Assembly: GCA_963758945.1 (NCBI GenBank)
Contig: CAVWXY010000020.1
Coordinates: 124,001-188,000 of the forward strand
Reading direction: 5' to 3'
Length of the DNA stretch: 64,000 bases
From: VAZQ01 sp963758945
GTDB taxonomy: Bacteria; Pseudomonadota; Alphaproteobacteria; Rhizobiales; Xanthobacteraceae
A program made the translations under genes and the position numbers. Of the stretch, positions 44,961 through 54,147 are shown piece by piece. Positions within the stretch are counted from its first letter, which is position 1, and each line of letters begins with the position of its first letter. A model generated the notes under the pieces. That model searched no databases, was not told the origin of the DNA, and saw only the letters and a program-made list of their open reading frames with translations.

Positions 44961-45484
44961 GCCGCGTGCGCTTGCGCCTGAACGGCAAGGTCGTGGACGA
45001 CGACGTTCCACCGCGCCTGTCGCTCGCCGATTTCCTGCGGGAGCGACGAAACCTCACCGGGACGCATCTCGGCTGCGAGCACGGAGTCTGCGGCGCCTGT
45101 ACGATCATGATCGACGGCGAGCCCGCGCGCGCCTGCCTGACATTCGCCGTGGCCTGCGATGAGCGCGAGGTCACGACCATCGAAGGCTTCGCCCACGATG
45201 CCGTCATGGCGGCGTTGCGCCAGGCCTTCCATCGGCATCATGCGCTGCAGTGCGGATTCTGCACTCCGGGCATGCTGATCACGGCGCATGACATCGTCAG
45301 GCGTAATCGCGCGCGGTCGGAGCAGGACATCCGCAAGGAGCTCGCCGGCAATATCTGCCGCTGCACCGGCTATACCAATATCGTGGCTGCCATCGGCGCG
45401 GCCGCGGCGGCGCTCTCCGGTGGTGCCGGCGCCGCCGCCGATGTCGCGGCAGCGGCGGCGCCGGGCCGACAGGTGCCGGCATGA
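44957..45484 (+). CDS. Molybdenum hydroxylase 2Fe-2S subunit (CoxS/CutS-like)
   Basis: The 175-residue iron-sulfur subunit has both clusters. The plant-type ferredoxin cluster uses Cys40, Cys45, Cys48 and Cys60 (GCEHGVCGACT). The second uses Cys99, Cys102, Cys134 and Cys136 (CGFCTPGM and CRCTGY). A 30-residue Ala/Gly tail at the C terminus is unusual. Start and stop overlap the neighbouring subunit genes, ensuring equal synthesis. Confidence 0.95.
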   Translation: MSRVRLRLNGKVVDDDVPPRLSLADFLRERRNLTGTHLGCEHGVCGACTIMIDGEPARACLTFAVACDEREVTTIEGFAHDAVMAALRQAFHRHHALQCGFCTPGMLITAHDIVRRNRARSEQDIRKELAGNICRCTGYTNIVAAIGAAAAALSGGAGAAADVAAAAAPGRQVPA

Positions 45485-47841
45485 GCGATACCGCCGCGGC
45501 TGCCGGCTTTGGCGTCGGCGCCTCGCTCGAGCGCAAGGAGGATGCGCGCCACTTGCACGGGCGCGGCCAATTCGTCGCCGACGTAAAGCTGCCCGGCACG
45601 CAGGACGTAGCTTTCGTCCGCAGCCCGCACGCGCATGCGCGGATTAGAGGCATCTCGCTGCCGCCCGACGCCGACGGGCGCGTGTTCACGGCGCGCGACC
45701 TGCCGCGGCTCGCGGAGATGCGCGCGGTGCCCCAGGTCACCGGCTTCAAGGTTTCAGGCTATCCGCCGCTGGCGACCCAGAAGGCGAGGTATGTCGGGGA
45801 GCCCATCGCCGCCTGCGTCGCGGCGACCCGGGCCGAGGCCGAAGACCTCGCGAATTCGGTAGACGTCGATTACGAGGTGCTGCCGGCCGTGATCGATGCG
45901 GCGGCCGCGCTCGTCAAGGCGCCGAGCCTGCTGCACGAGACCTGGGGCAACAATCTTTTCATCGAGCGCGTGTTCCAGGCCGGCGATATCGACACGGTGG
46001 CGCGCGCGGCCGACGTGGTTGTGCGCCGGAGCTATCGCATGCACCGGCAGGTCGCGGTGCCGCTCGAGGGCCGCGCGGTGCTGGCCCATCGCGACCATCG
46101 CCTCGACCAACTCGTCGTCTATACCTCGACGCAGGTGCCGCACATCATCCGGCTGGGATTGGCCGAGGTGCTCGGGCTCGAGGAGCGGTGCATTCGCGTC
46201 ATCGCGCCGGACGTGGGCGGCGGCTTCGGCTCGAAGGCGCGATTGTCGCCGGAAGAAGCGGCGATCGCCGCACTCGCGCTCGAAGTCGATCACCCCGTGC
46301 GCTGGGTCGAGGACCGCGCCGAGCATTTCCTGGCGTCGACGCACACGCGCGACCACCACTACCGCGTCACGGCCTATGCCGATGAGCGCGGGCGCGTGGC
46401 GGGCATCGACGTCGAGCTGATCGTCGATAGCGGCGCCTATGCGATGTGGCCGAACGGGCCGTTCCTGGAGACCGGGATGGCCGCGCGCAATCTTCCCGGC
46501 CCTTACGACATTCGCCATTACCGCGTGAAGACCTACACGGTTGCGACCAATAAAGCGCCGATCGGACCTTATCGCGGCGTCGGCCGCCCGGGCGCGTGCT
46601 TCGCCATCGAGCGCACGATCGACGAGGTGGCGCGCGCTGTCGGGCGCGACCCGGTCGAGGTGCGGCTGGAGAACATGGTCACGTCGGCGCAGATGCCCTA
46701 CACCACGATCGCCAATCTCAAATTCGACAACGGCGACTATCCCGCCGCGGTCAAGCTGTGCGCCGAAGCGATCGACCTTCCCGGCGTGCGCGCCCGGCAG
46801 AAACGCGGCGAGCCCGACGGCCGGCGCATCGGCGTGGGCTTCGCCTGCTATTCGGAGCAGACCGGCCACGGCTGCGGCGAATGGGTCAGCCGCGGCAGCC
46901 CGTTCATTCCGGGCTACGAGAGCTGTACCGCGCAGCTCATGCCCGATGGCACGCTGGTGCTGCTGGTCGGCATCCAGTCGCACGGCCAGGGCCTGGAAAC
47001 CACGCTCGCCCAGATTGCGCACGAGGAGCTCGGCATCGATCCCGCCAAGATCTCGGTCCGCCACGGCGACACCTCGCTGTCGCCGTTCGGCATGGGCACG
47101 ATCGCCTCGCGCAGCATCGTCATGGCCGGCGGCGCGGTCGCGCACACCACCCGCCTGCTGCGGGAGAAAGTCCTCAAGATCGGTGCGCACCTGCTGCAAT
47201 GCGATGCCGCCGACGTGCGCTGCGCCGGCGGCAAGGTGGTCGGCCAGCGCGGCGCCGTCGGCATCGAGGAGATCGCCCGCGTCGCGCATATCCGGATGGA
47301 GGCGCTGCCGCCTGGGGTCGAGCCGCTGTTGAACGTGACTTCGACCTATCAGCCCGGGATCGATACCGGGGTCTATTCCTATGCCACGCACGCCGCCGTG
47401 GTGGCGGTCGATCCCGCGACCGGCATGATCGAGCTCCTCGACTTCGCGGTCGCAGAAGACTGCGGAACGATGATCAACCCCATGATCGTCGATGGCCAGG
47501 TCCGCGGCGGCGTCGTGCAAGGGATCGGCACCGCGCTCTACGAAGAGATCCCCTATGACGAGCAGGGCCAGCCGCTCGCCGGCACGCTCGCCGATTACCT
47601 AGTTCCCGGCGCTGCCGAATTGCCGGCGATCAAGATCGTGCACCTGAGCACGCCCACGCCGTACACGGAATACGGCGTCAAGGGCATGGGTGAAGGCGGC
47701 GCCATCGCGCCGCCGGCGGCGATCGCCAACGCGGTGCGCGACGCGCTCGCGCCCCTGGGCGCCGAGGTCAACGAGACGCCGCTCTCGCCGCGGCGGGTGC
47801 TCGCCGCAATCCGCCGCGCGCAGGCAGCGCGCGGCGCGTGA
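45481..47841 (+). CDS. Molybdenum hydroxylase large subunit (CoxL-like, not CO dehydrogenase)
   Basis: The 786-residue subunit carries the molybdopterin cytosine dinucleotide site. Landmarks are GVGASLERKEDARHLHGRGQFV at the N terminus, DVGGGFGSK, the active-site loop PYRGVGRPG at about residues 363-371, and the catalytic Glu in GMGEGGAIAPP near residue 738. True CO dehydrogenases have AYxCSFR in that loop. Here the GRPG form points to an aldehyde, carboxylic or N-heterocyclic substrate. With the GntR gene and the acyl-CoA ligase this suggests aromatic or heterocycle oxidation; the substrate stays open. Confidence 0.92.
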   Translation: MSDTAAAAGFGVGASLERKEDARHLHGRGQFVADVKLPGTQDVAFVRSPHAHARIRGISLPPDADGRVFTARDLPRLAEMRAVPQVTGFKVSGYPPLATQKARYVGEPIAACVAATRAEAEDLANSVDVDYEVLPAVIDAAAALVKAPSLLHETWGNNLFIERVFQAGDIDTVARAADVVVRRSYRMHRQVAVPLEGRAVLAHRDHRLDQLVVYTSTQVPHIIRLGLAEVLGLEERCIRVIAPDVGGGFGSKARLSPEEAAIAALALEVDHPVRWVEDRAEHFLASTHTRDHHYRVTAYADERGRVAGIDVELIVDSGAYAMWPNGPFLETGMAARNLPGPYDIRHYRVKTYTVATNKAPIGPYRGVGRPGACFAIERTIDEVARAVGRDPVEVRLENMVTSAQMPYTTIANLKFDNGDYPAAVKLCAEAIDLPGVRARQKRGEPDGRRIGVGFACYSEQTGHGCGEWVSRGSPFIPGYESCTAQLMPDGTLVLLVGIQSHGQGLETTLAQIAHEELGIDPAKISVRHGDTSLSPFGMGTIASRSIVMAGGAVAHTTRLLREKVLKIGAHLLQCDAADVRCAGGKVVGQRGAVGIEEIARVAHIRMEALPPGVEPLLNVTSTYQPGIDTGVYSYATHAAVVAVDPATGMIELLDFAVAEDCGTMINPMIVDGQVRGGVVQGIGTALYEEIPYDEQGQPLAGTLADYLVPGAAELPAIKIVHLSTPTPYTEYGVKGMGEGGAIAPPAAIANAVRDALAPLGAEVNETPLSPRRVLAAIRRAQAARGA

Positions 47842-47988
47842 CGCGCGTAGATCGAGTCGGCTGACCGGCGGGGCCGGTCTCGCCGAGACTGCCGGGATCG
47901 AGCCCAATTGAAATGGCCCGCGGAGCGGCAGATCATGGCACCGCGCCCGCGCACAATCGCGCGGCATCCTGATCGGACGAGGGCGACA

Positions 47989-48708
47989 ATGAGCCAAATT
48001 CAGATCGGCCTTCTGATCTTTCCCCGCATGACCCAGCTCGACATGACCGGGCCGTTCGAGGTGTTCGCCCGCATCCCGAACGCTGCGGTCCATCTTGTCT
48101 GGAAGCGGATCGAGCCGGTGGCGAGCGACAGCGGACTGACGGTGCTGCCCACTGCCACCTGCGCCGACTGCCCGCAACTTGACGTCATCTGCGTGCCGGG
48201 CGGGTCGGGGCAGATCGACTTCATGGAGGATCGCGAGATCCTCGATTTCGTGCAGCGGGAGGGCGAACGGGCGCGCTATGTGACCTCGGTCTGCACCGGC
48301 GCGCTGATGCTGGGAGCGGCCGGATTGCTGCACGGCTACCGGGCCACGACGCATTGGACGTCGATGGACAATCTTGAGTATTTCGGCGCCATTCCCGCCA
48401 AGACGCGCGTGTGCGTCGATCGCAACCGGATCACCTGCGGCGGCGTCACCGCCGGCATTGATTTCGGCCTGGTGGTGGCCGAAGCGCTCACCGATCGGGC
48501 GACGGCCGAGCGTATCCAGCTCAGCATGGAATACGATCCGCGACCGCCGTTCGCCGCCGGTTCGCCCAATTCGGCGCCGGCTGAGGTGCTCGCTGCGTAT
48601 CGCGAGATGACGAGGCCGATGCTCACGCGCCGCAAGGAGATGACCTTGCGCGTGGCCGCGGATCGCGAGGGGCCGGCGGGCAAGTCGGATCGCGCCGCTT
48701 CCGCCTAG
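47989..48708 (+). CDS. DJ-1/PfpI-family protein, isonitrile-hydratase-like
   Basis: The 239-residue protein has the DJ-1 nucleophile elbow with Cys in SVCTGALMLGAAGLLHGYRATTHW. Its N terminus, IQIGLLIFPRMTQLDMTGPFEVFARIP, is that of isonitrile hydratase (InhA) and of AraC-type GATase regulators. No helix-turn-helix domain follows, so it is enzyme-like rather than a regulator. The ATG at 47989 sits behind a gaggg ribosome site; an in-frame ATG at 47908 would add 27 Arg/Pro-rich residues. It follows the hydroxylase operon by 147 bases and may belong to it. Confidence 0.85.
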   Translation: MSQIQIGLLIFPRMTQLDMTGPFEVFARIPNAAVHLVWKRIEPVASDSGLTVLPTATCADCPQLDVICVPGGSGQIDFMEDREILDFVQREGERARYVTSVCTGALMLGAAGLLHGYRATTHWTSMDNLEYFGAIPAKTRVCVDRNRITCGGVTAGIDFGLVVAEALTDRATAERIQLSMEYDPRPPFAAGSPNSAPAEVLAAYREMTRPMLTRRKEMTLRVAADREGPAGKSDRAASA

Positions 48709-49151
48709 CGCAGGGTGCGTGCCCCCCAAGAGTCGAGCACGATCGAGATGCCGGGCGAGGCGCGTTCGAAGATCTCGAGCACGGTCCTTCCGTTGTTGCG
48801 ATCGTTGGTTCCTGGTGAACGCGCCGGTGGCGGTTTTGAATGCCTGGCTTCGAAGCCCTACGCACCAGCGCCGTCTCGAAACAGGAGTGCGCTATAACCG
48901 ACGAGGCGATCCTGCTGTTGCGCCAGCGCACCGGAGCGATCCGCATCGTGTGGCGATCTGTCGCGGAAACGAATGCGCGGCCGAGCGGATTGGTCCCTTT
49001 CGCGCTATCGTCCACGGCCTCGAAATTCAGTTGCCCGATGCTAAAAAAAGACGCATCCCGCTTCGGGCATCGTCGAGTATGAATGGACCGCTGCGAATGT
49101 TCACAATGCTCTGCGGACGCGAATCGATCACTTGCAGATTGTGGGGGGCCT
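48709..49151. other. Stretch without a confident gene, upstream of broken otsA
   Basis: About 440 bases. On the minus strand the frame ending at 48705 reads SIVLDSWGARTLR, preceded by NNGRTVLEIFERASPG, which has protein-like composition and could be the tail of a lost gene. I recognise no family. On the plus strand the frames are not convincing. This fits a region in decay. Confidence 0.35.
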
Positions 49152-51421
49152 TTGCGTTTGTTGATCCCCTATGGGGTCGGGGCGATACTTGGCGCGGCTG
49201 CCGCGGTGGTCGCGATTTCGCCGTTCGCCACGACCTTCGTCGAGCAGTGGTCGCGACGCGACGTCGAGCTGCGTTCGGTCCTCGTATTCAATTCGGTGCG
49301 CGACGAGCTGGCGAATCTGATCGGGTCGAACGCGACCACCCAGATCGACAACCTGTTCGAGCGGCTCGCACTCGACGAACGCCTGCGTGCGGTCGGCTTC
49401 TGCAGCAGCGATGGCGTCCTGCTCTATCACAGCAAACTGATGCCCGCGGACTTCTCCTGTCAGAAGGTCGCGCGATCGAAATCGCGATAGCTTTTCCACC
49501 ATCGAAACGGCAGGTCTTCCCACTATCGTCGGATCGTTCCCGATCACCGCCGGAACGACGAACGGGCATCTCGTACTGCTTCACGACCTGACCTTCGCTC
49601 AACGGCGCGGGGTACAAGCGCGAACGTCGGTCATGATCGCGCTCGCCACCGTCACGCTTGTCGGCGCGGCGCTGGCATCGGTCATCGCACTCTTGGTCAT
49701 GCGCGGCTGGCTGCAATCCGTGCGCAGGGCAATCGACGAGGTCAGGACAGGGCGGCGCGACATCGAAGCGCCGCCCGACGGCTCGGTCCTGGCCAAGGAA
49801 ATACGGCATCTGTTCCGTCAACTCGACGACAGTCGCCGCTCGCTCGATGCAGCCCACGCCGACTGGAATCCGGAGACGCTCCGGCTCGCGCTCGCCAATC
49901 ACCTGCCCGACACCGAGATCATCGTGGTCTCCAATCGAGAGCCCTATATCCACAATCGGACCGCCGACGGCGTCTCCGTGCAAACGCCGGCCAGCGGCCT
50001 GGTCGCGGCGATCCAGCCGGTCATGCGTGCCTGCGGCGGCACCTGGATCGCCCACGGCAGCGGCAGCGCCGACCGCGAAGTGGTCGACGCCCGCGACCGT
50101 ATTCGCGTGCCCCCCGATGCGCCGGCCTACACGCTGCGCCGCGTCTGGCTCTCGGACGAGGAGCAGGATGGCTACTATTACGGCTTCGCCAACGAAGGTC
50201 TGTGGCCGCTTTGCCACATCGCCTTCGTGCGGCCGACGTTTCGGCAGTCCGATTGGGATCGATATCGCGCGGTGAACGCTCGGTTCGCCGAGGCGGTCCT
50301 CGACGAGGCGACGCGTCCGGACCCGATCATCATGGTCCAGGACTATCATTTCGCGCTGCTGCCGGCGATGATCCGGGAGCGGTTGCCTGGCGCCACCATC
50401 ATCGCCTTCTGGCACATTCCCTGGCCGAACTCGGAATCGTTCGGCATCTGCCCCTGGAAAGAGGAGATCATCGACGGACTGCTCGGGAGCACCGTGCTGG
50501 GGTTCCACACCCAGTTCCATTGCAACAACTTCATCGATACCGTCGACCGCTTCATCGAGAGCCGCATCGACCGTGAGCACGCCTCGATCACGGTCGGGGG
50601 CCACGAAACCTTCGTGCGGCCGTATCCGATCTCGATCGAGTGGCCGCCCGCCGCGCTTTCCGGCCAGAAGCCGGCTCGCCGATTGTCGCGCCGCGGTGCG
50701 CGCGCGCCTGGGGCTGCCGAGCGATGTTCGCCTCGCCGTCGGCATCGAACGCTTCGACTACACGAAGGGTATCCTCGATCGCATGCGGTCGGTCGATCGC
50801 TTGCTTACGAATCATCCGGAATGGAAGGGGCGCTTCGTGTTCGTCCAGGTCGCGGCGCCGACGCGCAGCAAGCTCTCTACATACCGCGACCTGCAAACGG
50901 AGGCTCACGCTCTCGCCGACGAGATCAACGCTCGCTACGCCGATGCAGCCCACCCGCCGATCATGCTCGTCGTCCGGCACTATGAACCCGAGCAGGTCTT
51001 CGAATTGTTCCGGGCAGCCGACATATGCATCGTCTCCAGCCTGCACGACGGCATGAATCTGGTCGCAAAGGAATTCGTTGCGGCGCGCGACGACGAGCAG
51101 GGAGTGTTGATCCTTTCCAATTTTGCCGGGGCGTCGCGCGAGCTGTCGGAGGCGCTGATCGTGAATCCTTACGACACGCAGGCGATGGGCGAGGTCATTC
51201 ATCGCGCGCTGTTCATGCCGGAGGCCGAGCAACGCGCCCGCATGCAGGTGATGCGCGACATCGTGCGCGCACGCAACGTCCATCGCTGGGCGGCGCAAAT
51301 GCTGCTCGACGCCGCTCAGCTGAGGAAGCGGCGCGAGATCCTCGAGATGGCGACGCACGGACGAAGTACGATGCCGGCCGGCCCTCGACGGCGGCCGGCA
51401 AGATTGGTGCAGAGCAGATGA
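49152..51421 (+). pseudogene. otsA: Membrane-anchored trehalose-6-phosphate synthase, broken by two frameshifts
   Basis: Three consecutive frames add up to one protein of the type found in Bradyrhizobium. Segment 1 (to about 49490) has a membrane segment (IPYGVGAILGAAAAVVAISPF) and a sensor-like region. Segment 2 (about 49485-50645) has a second membrane segment (MIALATVTLVGAALASVIALLVM) and the N-terminal half of the GT20 catalytic domain: VVSNREPYIHNR, VQDYHFALLP, FWHIPWPNSESFGICPW, FHTQFHCNNFI. Segment 3 (about 50645-51421) has the C-terminal half: GIERFDYTKGI, SSLHDGMNLVAKEFVAARDDE. Both joins need a one-base correction in the same direction. A TTG at 49152 is a likely start. Either a pseudogene or two sequencing errors; the broken neighbour favours decay. 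Confidence 0.82.
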
Positions 51422-51685
51422 CGGATTTCGTGGGCGCCACGAAGACGGCGCCGCACGTATCGGCAAGCGGTCCAGAGGCCGAACATGGCGGATGATCTCG
51501 TTCCCGACGAAGTCCGGGATTTCATCCAGAAGCACATCGACTCCGTCGCCCAGTTGGAGGCGCTGCTGCTGCTGCGGGCGAATCCGAACGGACACTGGGA
51601 CGCAGCCCGCACGGCAAAGCGCCTCTACACCACCGAGAGTGAGATCGCGGAGGTGCTCGCACGTCTCTGCGCGGACGGATTGCTA

Positions 51686-52519
51686 GGGTCGAACTCATTA
51701 AATCCACCATACAAGGGCGGCTGCAAGACAGACAGAGGCGAGATAGTTTCGCCCCAGTCGGTCGTAGCGCGTTGCGATCCGCCGGAAGTCCTTCAATCTG
51801 TTGAAGGCGTTCTCGATGCGCCAGCGAAGCCTGTAGAGACGCTTGTTGAAGCTGAACGGCTTCTTTCTATTGCTGCGGTTGGGAATGACCGGCTTGGTTC
51901 CGCGCTCGTCCAGTTCCTCGCGCAACTCGGTGCTGTCATAGGCCTTGTCGCCGAGCATGCGCTTGGCCGACTTCACTCTGCGAATGAGGCGCTCCGCGAC
52001 CGGGCAATCGTGTGCTTCGCCTCCGGTCAGCAGGATGGCGATCAGGCGCCCTTTAGCATCTGCGAGTGCGTAAATCTTCGTATTGCGCCCGCCGCGTGAG
52101 CGGCCGACAGCCTGTTTCTGCTCCCCCCTTTTCCGCCCGCGGCCGAGCGATGCGCCTTGACGTGGGTGGAGTCGATCATCTGCGTGTCTGCCGAGCGCCC
52201 GTTCCCGGCCAGCTGCCGAAACAGATTTTCCCAGATGCCGCGCTGCGCCCAGCGTACGAAGCGGTTGTAGATCGTCGTATACGGGCCATAGGCTTCCGGA
52301 CAATCGCACCAACGGCAGCCGCTCTTGAGCACATGCACGATGCCGCTGATGACGCGACGATCGTCCACGCGTTCCACGCCCCGTACATCCGTAGGCAAAT
52401 GCAGCTCGATCCGCGCCCATTGTTCGTCGCTCAGCCAGAACAGCTTCCTGCTCATGAATCCTTCCCTCAGCAAATCAATGGCGTATCATCTGAGCAAAGG
52501 CGTTAATGAGTTTTCACCC
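51686..52519 (-). mobile_element. IS5-family insertion sequence (IS427-group-like), 834 bp
   Basis: Complete element with terminal inverted repeats gggtcgaactcattaa at the left end and, on the other strand, gggtgaaaactcattaa at the right end. The target TA is duplicated (51684-51685 and 52520-52521) within an original CTAG, as usual for the IS427 group. The transposase is on the minus strand in two overlapping frames. It inserted into a small gene, and the fit of the flanks shows that nothing else was lost. Confidence 0.92.
51698..52455 (-). CDS. IS5-family transposase made by a programmed -1 frameshift
   Basis: Frame 1 (52042-52455) begins MSRKLFWLSDEQWARIELHLP and includes the first catalytic Asp (MIDSTHVKAHRSAAGG). 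Frame 2 (to 51698) holds the second Asp (LGDKAYDS) and the Glu in the RWRIENAFNRLKDFRRIATRYDR helix, completing the DDE set. The frames meet at a run of A and G (ggaaaagggggg, minus strand, about 52122-52133). A one-base slip back there converts GKGGS into the frame reading GEQKQ. The stop codon lies inside the left inverted repeat. No damage is seen, so the element could be active. Confidence 0.9.
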
Positions 52520-52696
52520 TAGTCTGCAAGGACGGAGTGTACCGTTACGAGTGTGCGTCCGAGGCAAGGCAAAAAGTCGATCGGCTGGCAAGCGTCTATT
52601 CCCGGCATCTCATCCCCGTGACCAACATGATCCACGCGAAGCCCCGCCGGATCCGCGAGTTTGCCGACGCCTTCAAGTTCAGGAAGGATCGCTAGC

Positions 52697-52954
52697 ATGG
52701 CGGCGATCATCTACGGCCTCTGCGCGCTCACCGCCGCGTTGTGCACATACCTTCTGCTGCAGGGCTACCGGCGCGGGAAATACCAGCTGCTGCTCTGGAG
52801 CGGCATCTGTTTCGCGGGCCTGACTCTCAACAATCTGCTGCTGGTGCTCGACAAGTTGGTGTTTCCCCAAGTCGACCTGTCGACTTGGCGCACGGCCGTT
52901 GCGCTTTTGGCAATGGCCGTGCTGCTCTACGGCTTGATTTGGAAGACCGAATGA
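52697..52954 (+). CDS. DUF5985 family small membrane protein
   Basis: The 85-residue protein has three hydrophobic segments (AAIIYGLCALTAALCTYLLL, LLLWSGICFAGLTLNNLLLVL and TAVALLAMAVLLYGLIW) with a YRRGKYQ loop. I know it as DUF5985 from proteobacteria, where two such genes lie in tandem. It starts one base after the stop of the IS-split gene and overlaps the next gene by four bases (ATGA). Its function is unknown; the IS upstream may now cut it from its promoter. Confidence 0.82.
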   Translation: MAAIIYGLCALTAALCTYLLLQGYRRGKYQLLLWSGICFAGLTLNNLLLVLDKLVFPQVDLSTWRTAVALLAMAVLLYGLIWKTE

Positions 52955-53229
52955 TGGACCAGGTCACCTCGGTGCTGATGGGGGCGGTCGCCATGTCCTC
53001 GTTCGTGGCGACGCTCTTCTTTTTGCGTTTCTGGCGGCAGACCGGCGACAGCTTCTTCCTGCTGTTCGCGGTGGCGTTCGGCCTCGATGCCGCCACTCGG
53101 TCGGTGCTCGGGCTCGGCCACGTGTCGAACGAGGCGGAACCGCTGTTCTATCTGGCACGGCTGGTCACATTCGGGCTGATCATCGTCGCCATCATCCAGA
53201 AGAACCGACCCGGCAAGCGAGGCCGGTAA
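52951..53229 (+). CDS. DUF5985 family small membrane protein
   Basis: The 92-residue second member of the pair has three hydrophobic segments, a FFLRFWRQTGDSFFLLFAVAFGLDAATR middle and a basic KNRPGKRGR tail. The start overlaps the stop of the first. It is related to, but clearly different from, its neighbour. They probably act as a complex in the inner membrane. Confidence 0.82.
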   Translation: MMDQVTSVLMGAVAMSSFVATLFFLRFWRQTGDSFFLLFAVAFGLDAATRSVLGLGHVSNEAEPLFYLARLVTFGLIIVAIIQKNRPGKRGR

Positions 53230-53350
53230 GCGTCGGCTCCGCTGGGCGTGGGCCTGCCGGATCGCCTGGCGTTCAACGGCAATGAAAACTAGGCACGGCG
53301 TCGTTTCGCGCTAGACTGCCGTCAGCGATCCGTCCGCCAGAGGAGCCGCC

Positions 53351-54133
53351 ATGCTGTCCGATGCCCACCGCAAAAAAGCCGCCGACATTCTCATGAGCGC
53401 GGAAAAGGAGCGCAAGCAGGCGGTGCAGCTCTCCAAGACCTGGCCCGACATCACGCTCGAGGACTCCTACGCGATCTCGACCGAGGTGGCCAAGCGCAAG
53501 ATCGCCGCCGGCGCGAAGCTCATCGGTCACAAAGTCGGCCTGACTTCGAAGGCGATGCAGCGCTCGTCCCAGATCGACGAACCCGACTACGGTCACCTGC
53601 TCGACCACATGATGATCGCCGACGGCGCCAAGATTCCGCACGAGAACTATTGCCGGCCGCGGGTGGAGATCGAGCTGGCCTTCGTCATGGGCAAGTCGCT
53701 GAAAGGCCCGGGCGTGGGCCTCGCGGAGGTGTTGCGCGCGACCGAATACGTGATTCCCGCGATCGAGATCGTCGACGCGCGGCTGCAGGACCCGCGCAAG
53801 ATTTTCGACACTGTGGCCGACAACGGCGCGGCCGCCGGCATCGTGGTCGGCGGCCGCCCGGTGGCGCCGCTCGACATCGACCTGCGCTGGGTCGGCGGCA
53901 TCATGTACCGCAATTCCGAAATCGAGGAGACCGGCGTCGCCGCCGGCGTGCTCGGCCATCCCGCGCTCGGCGTTGCGTGGCTGGCCAACAAGCTGGGAAG
54001 CCACGGCGTCGCGCTCGAGCCCGGTCATCTGGTCCTCGCGGGCTCGTTCACGCGGGTCGTGCTCGCGCAGAAGGGCGATACCCTGCACGCCGATTTCGGC
54101 GCGCTCGGGGGCATCGCGGTGCAATTCGTGTAG
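53351..54133 (+). CDS. 2-oxo-hept-4-ene-1,7-dioate hydratase-like enzyme
   Basis: The 260-residue hydratase resembles HpaH/HpcG of the homoprotocatechuate meta-cleavage route. It shows KLIGHKVGLTSKAMQRSSQIDEPDYGHLLDHM, the metal-binding EIELAFVMG, PAIEIVDARL and DNGAAAGIVVGGRPV. It is much closer to true HpaH than the FAH-fold protein at 13182. A ribosome site (gaggagcc) precedes the ATG. A Bug receptor gene follows 14 bases later. No other genes of the homoprotocatechuate route are near, so the substrate is inferred. Confidence 0.88.
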   Translation: MLSDAHRKKAADILMSAEKERKQAVQLSKTWPDITLEDSYAISTEVAKRKIAAGAKLIGHKVGLTSKAMQRSSQIDEPDYGHLLDHMMIADGAKIPHENYCRPRVEIELAFVMGKSLKGPGVGLAEVLRATEYVIPAIEIVDARLQDPRKIFDTVADNGAAAGIVVGGRPVAPLDIDLRWVGGIMYRNSEIEETGVAAGVLGHPALGVAWLANKLGSHGVALEPGHLVLAGSFTRVVLAQKGDTLHADFGALGGIAVQFV

Positions 54134-54147
54134 CGAGGGGGAGGCCG

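Larger units (their letters stand above)
51485..52695 (+). pseudogene. Small winged-helix-like gene split by an IS element
   Basis: The 5' part (51485-51685) encodes 67 residues (MADDLVPDEVRDFIQKHIDS to ARLCADGLL), a helical region resembling a winged-helix (AARTAKRLYTTESEIAEVLARL). The 3' part (52522-52695) encodes 57 residues (VCKDGVYRYECASEARQKV to FKFRKDR, stop TAG). Removing the IS and one copy of the TA duplication joins them in frame as GLL-VCKDG. The original protein had 124 residues. The next gene begins one base after the old stop, so this was the first gene of an operon with the two DUF5985 proteins. The original function is unknown to me. Confidence 0.85.

Noticed and set aside
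45481..47841. Carbon monoxide dehydrogenase large subunit (form I CoxL)
   Set aside because: The active-site loop is PYRGVGRPG instead of AYxCSFR.
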